From contig BSQZ01000061.1 of assembly GCA_033239005.1 (NCBI GenBank), forward strand, positions 485,501 to 549,500: DNA of 64,000 nt, written 5' to 3'. The notes beneath the pieces were generated by a model. The model was not told the origin of the DNA. It was given only the letters and a program-made list of their open reading frames with translations, and searched no databases. Position 1 is the stretch's first letter. Each line of letters opens with the position of its first letter. The stretch comes from Lamellibrachia satsuma. Taxonomy: Eukaryota; Annelida; Polychaeta; Sabellida; Siboglinidae. Both the position numbers and the translations under genes were made by a program. Below, one piece after another: positions 55,441-64,000 of the stretch.

Positions 55441-56504
55441 AGACAAAGAGTAAAATAGCGGTAAATATATAAATATATAGACAATGAGGAAGACATAGGT
55501 TGACGATGAATGTGACGTGTCCAAATCTGTGTCTCGAATCGTTCTTGAAACGGCTTATGTCTTAACTCTAATAGTTGGTTGTGGTTTGTCCAAAAGCCTG
55601 TGGCGTCCTAGTGATCAGTTTACGTAGCGTGTGGTTGGTAAACAGTAGTGTCCCTTTACGAAGAGATACTGTGGCTGCGTTGCAAAACGAATTCTGCAAA
55701 AATTTTAAAATACAACATGGTCACATATGTCCACGGGTACAGGAGACGAGTAACAAAATAATCAAACTAAATATGAGGCCAACAAACCCACCATGATAAA
55801 GGGTGCCAGACACGTTTCGCTGTAGGCGCAGAACGATGGATAACATGCATGGAGCCGAAAGGGTGGAGGAAGGATCACAGGAAGCAGCAGCGAGGATGTC
55901 TCTCAACTACAAACAAAACAAATCAAATTAAGCAGATCCTAGACTTCGCTGATTTGATTTTAGTGGCGCGTAGCTCGCGATTCTTCTACCTGCTACCGTG
56001 TCATTGCACAATTATGCAACACAGCGCATACTTCAAACTGGTCAATTGTACGGCATATAGACACGGCTTGTTCAACATGGTGTGTTATGGGGAGAGTTAT
56101 GTGCATCCGCGGTTACGCCAGATATACCGGTTGACCTATAGTATATTTCAGCACTATTTATAGATTGCATCCGTCCCTATCACTGGCCTATGAGTAAATG
56201 AATGGCCGCCGTCACCACCAGGTCGCCGTGACCCACAAGTTATTAGTTGGAGCAGAACAAAACCTTATCTGATTCTCGGTCGTGTTTGCGTCACAGTCAG
56301 TGCAACACGTGCTGATAGACATCAGAGTTTACAGCACCATACAAACTGTACAATTCCCGTTCACACTATCACAATGGACAACCGCGAGGCATCAACCGCG
56401 AGGCGTCTATTTTACACCTGTATTGGTACAGACGAACTCTAATAAGTTGAAAAGTATTTAAAATTGCTGCATACATCCAACGGGAAATGTGTGGACATCA
56501 GTAT
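55441..56504. other. Region without recognised feature
   Basis: Mixed composition. The ORFs seen (up to 104 codons) have no family resemblance or splice support. Confidence 0.35.
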
Positions 56505-56775
56505 CTTTATGATGACACAGAAAACAAAATAATTCCTAGGTTACAATTTCCGCTACAGCTTTTTTGAAATTGTGACCCCACCCCCGGGGCCCCGTGGGGG
56601 CGGTTCCACATCCGATCCCCCATGTCCGCCAGAAGGGCCCCCTGGATCACCTTGCACAGCTTTGTCCGGATCAGCCCAAAAATGTGGCAGTGCATAAGAC
56701 ATAACATACAGACATAGAGACAGACATACATACAGGCAGATAGGCAGGCAGGTATTCGGGCAGAGAGGCAGGCAG
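56505..56775 (-). mobile_element. Dispersed repeat, copy 1 (LINE-like 3' end)
   Basis: Plus strand: a CGCTACAGCTTTTTTGAAAT segment, GTGACC, a GC-rich GGGGCCCCGTGGGG block, CACCTTGCACAGCTTTGTCC, then CAGACATA-type repeats. It matches copy 2 at 57870-58150 in the same orientation. The AAGTTT..TCCGGATCA...ACAGACAGACA layout is typical of RTE-like LINE 3' ends. Confidence 0.6.
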
Positions 56776-57284
56776 CAACCTTTTTCGCATGGAACCGATA
56801 TTCTAAACCACCAACAGTTGTTTCATCGATTGGATACAAAACAGATTGCTTTAAAAACTGATAAACGAAATACACGTTTCTCAAAAAGACGCCGTCGATG
56901 CCAATGGATCATCACCGATGACGATATGTTGCACAAGGGTTGCCAACTTTTATTCAATTGTACCTAAACTATTGTGTACGAATAAATGATATACACACAC
57001 TCCAACAGCCACTGCTTCGTCCCACATGATCGACGACTTTCCCGTCTTTACCAACGATGCCTTATAATAACGTAGGAGCAGTTCATAGCCAGAGACTGAG
57101 CTCTCTGTTGCTGTGATGACACTCCCGCCATTTTCGCGTAGTTCCACAAGGTTCCCATAACAGCTACTAAATGTGTTTTACGAGTGTTAAAATAAAAAAT
57201 TACAAAATGGCTAAAAAATACCTTGAAAATTCCATAAAATAGGGGGTGACCCCTTTCTGCCATGGCCTTATGCTGTGCTGTTAT
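56776..57284. other. Region without recognised feature
   Basis: No supported gene. Two overlapping minus-strand ORFs of about 65-71 codons are not convincing. Confidence 0.35.
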
Positions 57285-57620
57285 GTGGGGCGCTGTAGCG
57301 TAGCCGTTAGATCGTCGGGCCCTCTATCGAGATAACTCTGGTTCGAATCCTCTTGCTGCCGTTTTGACGCTTTGGCAATTTCGTTCATACCACGTTGCTA
57401 CAGTTCACTTAGGTGTATAAATGTGTACCTGGCTACAGACATATATGGATATCGGAACGAATAGCTTTCGCACAGTAATTACAGCGTGGCTGAAAGCCAC
57501 CCAGATAAGTCGAAATGGTGTTGGAATGAACATGTGTGCCAGGGGTGAAGGGTAAAGCGCTTTGGACTATATGAGAACGTATCCTTTTTACATGACGGTC
57601 ACGCCTGACTGCACATACTG
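57285..57620 (+). mobile_element. tRNA-derived SINE
   Basis: The head has a good RNA polymerase III A box (TAGCGTAGCCGTTAGA) and a perfect B box (GGTTCGAATCC) about 45 bp later. The body contains AGGTGTATAAATGTGTACCT and GGCTGAAAGCCACCCAGAT. The end has GGGTAAAGCGCTTTGGACTA, a tail type shared with L2-like LINEs. The spacing and body make it a SINE, not a tRNA gene. Confidence 0.75.
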
Positions 57621-57869
57621 AAAAACACTATAAGTGCAGATAACATGCTAAACAAAGCATTCGCGCAATATTATTGCAAGATGTAATATCGTATAATAAA
57701 TAGATGACTAGAAAATTTTTGTTCTTAGCAAAATGTGAGCAGTATATAATATAACTAGGGTATGTATGTTATGCTATATATAGACGCTTTCTATCCATAA
57801 ACACCTCTAGGTTCACACACACTCTAATATACATCCAGGGGCAAATAGATTGACATAATTATTATCTAT

Positions 57870-58150
57870 ACGAAGACACAGTAAACAAAAGAAAAAAGTT
57901 GCAACGTCCGCTACAGCCTTTTTTGAAATTGTGACCCTCACCTTCGGGGGCCCCGTGGAGATTGTTGTCCGACCCCCATGAAGGGCCCTCTGGGTCACCT
58001 TGCAAAGTTTCGTCCAGATCAACCCACAAGTGCTGCCGTGCATAAGACACAACAGACAGACAGACATACATACATACAAACAAACATAAAGACAGACAGA
58101 AAGAAAGACACAGAGACAGACAGACAAACAGAAACACATTTCTGTAAATG
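57870..58150 (-). mobile_element. Dispersed repeat, copy 2 (LINE-like 3' end)
   Basis: Matches copy 1 at 56505-56775: CCGCTACAGCCTTTTTTGAA, GGGGCCCCGTGG, GGGTCACCTTGCAAAGTTTC, GTCCAGATCAACCCACAAGT, then ACAGACAG-type repeats (58050-58130). Its microsatellite is longer and more varied. Confidence 0.6.
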
Positions 58151-58600
58151 TTGCCAGCGTGAATGTGTGCAAAAAACAATTATGGCGGTATGTCCGATTC
58201 ATATTCTTCTTCTTTATTGTCCTAATTAGTATTTTATTAATTATATTTAGTGCAACATCCGCTTTAGTTTAATTTCATTGTTGGTAATATGTTGCATTAC
58301 TTATACTACATGTGTGGTGTAGTAGCGACTAAACTGGTTACCACGTAAAACAAAATAATAAAATGTACAGCCGGTCAACTTTTTTACATTTTTCTCGCCG
58401 TCTTTATCGTTTTTTGCATTGCTTCTCTTGTTAACTTGAGAACATAGTAGTTATTTAATTTAGTATACGTTGGTTTAAACTAAATGTTTGCCGACGAATG
58501 TCCCACATCAGAAAAACACGCCAGACCCGACAGCTCATTTGTAGGCCTGTGGCAGTGGCATTGGATATACTGTGCTTATGAGCTTTCTTGTCTTTTGCTC
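58151..58600. other. Region without recognised feature
   Basis: AT-rich, nothing supported. Confidence 0.35.
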
Positions 58601-58606
58601 ACAAAC

Positions 58607-58965
58607 CACCAACATCCCTTTTACTCTTATGACATACCACCAAAATCCCTTTTACTCTTATGACATACCATCAACATCCCTTTTACTCTTATGACATACC
58701 ATCAACATCCCTTTTACTCTTATGACATACCATCAAAATCCCTTTTACTCTTATGACATACCATCAAAATCCCTTTTACTCTTATGACATACCATCAAAG
58801 TCCCTTTTACTCTTATGACATACCATCAACATCCCTTTTACTCTAATGACATACCATCAACATCCCTTTTACTCTAATGACATACCATCAACATCCCTTT
58901 TACTCTTATGACATACCATCAAAGTCCCTTTTACTCTTATGACATACCATCAACATCCATTTTTC
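58607..58965 (+). repeat. 31-bp minisatellite, about 11-12 units
   Basis: Tandem units ACTCTTATGACATACCATCA followed by ACATCCCTTTT. Variant positions (ACATCC, AAATCC, AAGTCC; CTTATG or CTAATG) alternate between units. Confidence 0.95.
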
Positions 58966-59286
58966 AAGCTCACCCACAAGTGTTCTTTGTTTTATGAAAT
59001 TATGTCATATATAATAATTTATTTCTTTTAAGAATGTTAGTATGATTTAAACAATTGCAGACATTTGATTTCAAAACATGTTAAACAATGGTGTATTTTA
59101 TATGTGTCATAAAAGGGTACACACTTTATTGTTGACTTTATAGATACAGGACTTTTTGATAGAATTATTTAACAATGTAATATCACATACACTACGAGGT
59201 ATTCGATTTTCCTGTATAACGTATAGTTATTATAGACCAAGAAACCCACCACCACGGGTCGCTGCAACCATGGCACAAGTGGTACC

Positions 59287-59426
<140 letters not shown>

Positions 59427-59492
59427 TGGACTGGCTAACTCAGGAGAAGAACACTCTTAAATAAACCCTCAGCGCAATATCCTAGAAGGTCT

Positions 59493-59750
59493 TTACTGAG
59501 TAATTATCCAGATACAGGCCCATGGATCATCATCACCATCATCATCATCAAGGCCAGCCACTTCAACGTCAAGGTTGTCGCAGATCAGTTTGATGTATTT
59601 TTCGTTGTCCCCCGTATTGTTCTTTCCACGAGCGGGTGTCCGCAAGATGAATATGGACACTGGACCTTCTCTGTGGCGATAGCAGTAACCGGCTAGTTGG
59701 AGGAGTCTCTTTGGAATCTTGTTTGAAAACTTCTCTGTCTGTGTCCACAT
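59493..59750 (-). mobile_element. RTE-like LINE C-terminal fragment
   Basis: Minus strand: KRLLQLAGYCYRHREGPVS, IFILRTPARGKNNTGDNEKY, IKLICDNLDVEVAGL and an Asp-rich end. This matches the LINE tail pattern RRLxFAGHCxR...LLWxPxxGxxxxGRPxxTYxxxLxxD. Only the tail remains. Confidence 0.6.
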
Positions 59751-59929
59751 AAAGTTATTTGTTTGTCAGCTTATTGCGCCAGTGGGTATTTGTACACATT
59801 CTGGCTTTGATCCCGTCGAGATACTTTTGCAGTTCTGGGGAGCCGGCTATCAGGTGGCCCTGAAAGATAACTATCTGAGGAACCTTACTGTTGTGGCCTT
59901 CCGTGTGTTATTTATCTTGTCATATGCTC

Positions 59930-60190
59930 GCCGTCAACGTCGTAACAATGTTGTAAATTAGTTGGATTTGAAAGTTGTACCAACGTCATGTGTCCACGTT
60001 GTACCGACGTTTGGTTTCGACGTCGTGATAACGATGAAAACCAGTTGGATTTGAAAGTTGCATCAACGTCTGGTTTCTACGTTGTATCGACGTCCGGTGT
60101 CAACGTCGTAGCAATGTTGAAAACTAGTTGGATTTGAAAGTTGTATTAATATCAGTTGTATTAATGTGTTAACGTCAGGTCTCCTTGTTG
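59930..60190 (+). repeat. Diverged tandem repeat of about 83 bp
   Basis: About three units that each contain AGTTGGATTTGAAAGTTG and several CAACGTC/CGACGTC motifs. Similar CAACGT-rich repeats are common inside DNA transposons, but no transposon ends were seen. Confidence 0.7.
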
Positions 60191-60397
60191 GATCAATAAA
60201 TGTACGTGGAGTGAGGAGGCACTTATTACAGACCCACCATATAATTTATTTTATTTAATTATATTTCAATATATTAGTATTAGCACCACCACCCATCATT
60301 CAAAATAACAATGCCTCTAGCCCCCAACACACATTCTTAGGAATAGCCTTTCCAGAAACTGCAAAAAATACACGACCTACAAGACCTATTACTGTAT
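60191..60397. other. Short unassigned stretch
   Basis: AT-rich sequence left of the inverted repeat; no feature seen. Confidence 0.4.
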
Positions 60398-60713
60398 AAT
60401 TCAAATAACTTTCATTTTTCATATCCAAGGTATGTTTAGTTTACCTGGTAGAGGCTTTCATCAACGTGTCACGTTGATTTCATCAGTACCTATGACGCTT
60501 GATGAAGAATCCGGCATATCAAAGAAGCCATCTGGATCAGAAAAACTACAACACCCATCTACAGAGACGAGGGCAACTATGAACTGCCTCACGTGTACGA
60601 TGACGTCATCAAGCGTCATAGGTACTGATGAAATCAACGTGACACGTTGATGAAAGCCTCTACCAGGTAAACTAAACATACCTTGGATATGAAAAATGAA
60701 AGTTATTTGAATT
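60398..60713 (+). mobile_element. Penelope-like element 3' end with inverted repeat
   Basis: Perfect 108-bp arms at 60398-60505 and 60606-60713 enclose 100 bp. The interior and right arm read RHIKEAIWIRKTTTPIYRDE then GNYELPHVYDDVIKRH and a stop at 60626-60628. This is the end of a GIY-YIG-type retroelement protein (Penelope-like): a KEAIxIRK block, an RDEGxYxLPHVYD block, then the stop. The right arm continues into 3' non-coding sequence; the left arm is its exact reverse copy. Confidence 0.6.
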
Positions 60714-61652
60714 GAAAATGAACTATCCTGAAGAATGTTCAGTACTATTACTGTATACCTTTGCATGACTTTTCTAGCGTTGTCCTTTACGTTTATTCCA
60801 CCAATCATCGCCAGCTGAGTGATCTGAAACAATTAATGTATTGGTTGATAATGACAATTAATATATGCAGCATCGACATTCCCACAGCTCCCGTTGTAAA
60901 GGATTGAGGCCAACTAGTCTTGTACTGCTGCACTGCTTTGGTAGTCTTCGCTAATTATCTGTCCCTTCCTATGTATACTCGCTGTTTCACGGCCTCAATT
61001 CTTTGCCAGTTGGCCTGCTTCCAGTCTGATCATTTCCTTATGCAGAATTGTTTTATTTCCCCTGGCATAGACATTTCCTGCAGATTAATTCCATCATACT
61101 TGCATTTTTAAATTGACTTCAATGTCAATCATTTGTACATGTTTAAGAACATTTCCAATTTCCTCACCACGTACAATCAGCTTTTGCTGCCCAGGTTTTT
61201 CTGACAGACTGTGCTCCACATTTTGCAACTGGTCAATAATTGACACAGTCTCAACATGGAAGGGCGAATCCTCGGGTTCATACCTTTTCCTTAATTCCTG
61301 ATGTCCGCCAGTAGAAAGAGCAATCTCTTTTGAAATTCTAAGGATCATATTGAAGATCCTAGCTATCACTGTAGATAGAATATTTAGCATGTATGTAAAA
61401 ACATAGTTATTATTACATTATCTTTTCATAGTGTGTGCCCAATACTATAATTGTAGCATTATTTAAAAGTTGCAAATTACTCCCTTCACTGATGGGGTAC
61501 GACTGACAGGTGTCAAAATAGGATACCGACCGTGGGCGAGCTGGTGGGATGATCTGGACTGGCTCCGAGGTGACGACATATGGGATGTGACGAAGATGTG
61601 TCTGGGCAGAGGTAACTGTCTGGCAAGAGTGGTGATACCCGCATGACACGCA
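60714..61652. other. Region with one unrecognised ORF
   Basis: A minus-strand ORF at 61094-61390 reads EPEDSPFHVETVSIIDQLQN, then SLSEKPGQQKLIVRGEEIGN. It is hydrophilic and coding-like in composition but matches no family I recognise, and no splice sites are clear. The rest is unassigned. Confidence 0.35.
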
Positions 61653-61734
61653 CGCACGCACACACACACGCACGCACGCACGCACGCACGCACTCACGCA
61701 CGCACACACACACACACACACACACGCACGCACG

Positions 61735-61775
<41 letters not shown>
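61653..61775 (+). repeat. (CGCA)n/(CA)n microsatellite
   Basis: Alternating CGCA and CA blocks, about 120 bp. Confidence 0.95.
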
Positions 61776-61777
<2 letters not shown>

Positions 61778-61875
61778 GATAGCGATAGTAGTGACCAGCT
61801 GTTCGGAGTCCAACAAGTTTCATAAATGCGTGTGTTATATTGGTACAGTAAATGTGAACAAGACAGTTATCTTAC

Positions 61876-61946
61876 CGAGTAGACGCATCCATGCCCAGCC
61901 TTTGTTCTGTGGGAACGCCACTCAAAGTATTGATATTCTCGTGCAT
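61876..61946 (-). pseudogene. Antisense copy of MCT-like exon 1, frame-broken
   Basis: On the minus strand, ATG in context GCAACATGCACGAGAAT starts a copy of gene B exon 1 that ends with GGCTGGGCATGGATGCGTCT, ACTCG and a GTAAGA donor. It is 71 nt, one base more than the 70-nt exon, so the start frame does not reach GWAW. Flanking intron bases (AACTGTCTTGTTCACATTTA) also match gene B. No further MCT exons were found on this strand in the window. It may be the start of a third gene that is broken or incomplete. Confidence 0.65.
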
Positions 61947-62014
61947 GTTGCAATGGTCTTACTCTGCACGCATTGAAACCAAAATGACGTCCGACCAATA
62001 CTCTTTGGAAGAGT

Positions 62015-62051
62015 CCAAAGTGGGCCTCACGGGGCACGGGGCCCACTTTGG
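62015..62051. other. Perfect 12-bp stem hairpin
   Basis: CCAAAGTGGGCC and GGCCCACTTTGG enclose a 13-nt GC-rich loop. Confidence 0.8.
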
Positions 62052-62846
<795 letters not shown>

Positions 62847-63199
62847 GTGTGTATGTGTGTGGTGTTCGTGCTTGCGTGAGTGTGCTGAGTGTGTAGCAGA
62901 CTGTGTCAGATTCGTCAACCACTACGGGAGCAACACGCACGACAACATAATTGTGTGTCGTGAGTAAACACGAATCCCGAGCTTGGATGACCCTGCTCGG
63001 TTAGAATCATCCATGAGGCAATTAAGTAAAAAAAGTTACACCTCTTTCTGAGAGAATTGTGTTTAACTGTAACATTTTCCAGAAATTATCCCCATATCCC
63101 CGGCTGATTGTGTACGCTCGAATCCCCCTTTTCAAAACCTCGAGGACCGGCCTGAGCACTGTTAATAGTCCGTAGCCAAACCACGAAAGGCCTGTAACT

Positions 63200-63310
63200 G
63201 GCAAATATTCCAAGAATTGATGTGATATTATCACGCTGTTTGGCCCAGTGGATGAAGCGTGCGGCCGAGTTCAACGCTCGTTGACGGCGGTTGATTTGGA
63301 CATTGTACAA
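63200..63310 (-). mobile_element. L2/CR1-like LINE fragment
   Basis: Minus strand: VQINRRQRALNSAARFIHWA then KQRDNITSILGIFA, matching the LQRVLNSAARLI..KKRDHITPIL block of L2/CR1-type LINEs that follows the reverse transcriptase. It is cut on both sides. Confidence 0.6.
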
Positions 63311-64000
63311 TTAGTCCATGAATCAGTAGGATTGGTCGGTACCATCTGAGGAGAGGCACTAGATATATGTTCGATTATCCCGGTTCCGTGATGTGGCACC
63401 AATGTTTGTCGCACACATCATCGCCTGGATCCAAACCGTACTTTTCACAGTGACGGAAATGATGTACTCACCCATATTCTTGGTGCATACAGAATTACAT
63501 TAATTACGCTCTTGTGCGGGGATTTAGCTAATTCATCAATTAAGAGTGAACTTTTTATCAGTTTATACGATGCAATTCGGATTAACTTTAAAGTTTGATT
63601 ATATTGACACAACTGTCACACTGGACAGTTAAATGATACAAAATAATGTCATAGTGTAGAATCTCATAATGAGGCTGATTGCTTGCTTCACGGTAACGTT
63701 TACACGTCCAGACTCTCTTCTCGGTGAGTTCATAAAGGCGAGCGAGAGTTGTATAAGAGACACTACACTACAAATAGAAAACTTTGCAACTCACAATTTG
63801 CTAACACATTTCTAGTATCGTATTTATTAGGTGCTATAAAATGTACAGAACTATTAGTAAAAAAAACTAAATGTACAAAACTACGAGTGCTTTGTTTGAC
63901 ATATTATCTGAAATTAGTGTTTGTTCAGTATATGCTTTCATTCGTGACCGTCATATACTCAGAAAATGGCTGACTTACCTCCATTCTGAAGATTTCAAGG
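63311..64000. other. Right end of window, unassigned
   Basis: No supported gene. At the very end the minus strand has CAGAATGGAG followed by a GTAAGT donor-like site (about 63975-63985), which could be a first exon reaching beyond the window, but this is weak. Confidence 0.3.

Noticed and set aside
57285..57360. tRNA gene
   Set aside because: A and B boxes are present, but the segment does not fold to a full cloverleaf and is followed by a SINE body, so it was called a SINE head.
61500..61640. Tryptophan-rich plus-strand reading frame (WASWWDDLDWLRG)
   Set aside because: It vaguely resembles LINE C-terminal tails, but too little is conserved to call it.
63672..63725. Possible first exon starting MRLIACFTVTF with a GTGAGT donor
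   Set aside because: It ends in LLG before the donor like the MCT first exons, but it lacks the GWAW motif and has no other support.

Overview
This is eukaryotic (animal) genomic DNA. Coding sequence is split by GT-AG introns, most of the window is transposable elements and simple repeats, and there is no operon structure. BEL/Pao, Gypsy, CR1/L2-like, RTE-like and Penelope-like elements, a tRNA-derived SINE, long GT/AT/GATA-type microsatellites and interstitial TTAGGG together suggest a marine invertebrate, possibly a lophotrochozoan such as a mollusc. I cannot name the species from the sequence alone.

The only protein-coding genes I can reconstruct with confidence are two paralogous SLC16/monocarboxylate-transporter-like (MFS) genes arranged head to head. 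Gene A is on the minus strand (first exon 10635-10704, stop at 1804-1806, 6 exons, 552 codons). Gene B is on the plus strand (first exon 32772-32841, stop at 53904-53906, 6 exons, 561 codons). They share the same exon count and intron phases. Exons 1, 2, 3 and 5 have identical lengths in the two genes (70, 147, 144 and 41 nt). Extra copies of the first exon of gene B lie at 33179-33242 (intact) and, antisense and frame-broken, at 61876-61946. Both genes have very large early introns that are full of retrotransposons.

Layout. 1-1800: LINE tails. 1804-10704: gene A, whose first intron holds a degenerate Gypsy element (about 6100-9350) and a Jockey/CR1-type LINE (about 9545-10480). 10812-11532: three tandem copies of a repeat of about 250 bp just upstream of the gene A start codon. 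12799-14943: a 44-bp minisatellite of about 49 units. 14943-16838: candidate exons of an unrecognised minus-strand gene. 17.8-25.4 kb: SINE and MITE debris, several minisatellites (33, 26 and 42 bp) and the 5' part of a probable LTR element. 25434-26886: LINE ORF1 and endonuclease remnants. 27051-28288: an uninterrupted (GT)n of about 1.24 kb abutting the 3' end of a CR1-like LINE. 32.7-53.9 kb: gene B, with a second copy of that LINE and an L2-like LINE in intron 1. Intron 2 holds an 8.4-kb BEL/Pao element with a 5-bp target-site duplication and a younger LINE inside one LTR, followed by a LINE that carries in-frame endonuclease repeats and is itself split by another LINE. 53.9-64 kb: long AT, CA and GA tracts, a pair of LINE-like dispersed repeats, a SINE, 31-bp and about 83-bp tandem repeats, a Penelope-like 3' end with a perfect 108-bp inverted repeat, and the antisense exon-1 copy.

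Functionally, the window appears to be a small transporter-gene cluster that grew by gene and first-exon duplication and was then inflated by nested retrotransposition. Nothing suggests CRISPR, phage or bacterial content.
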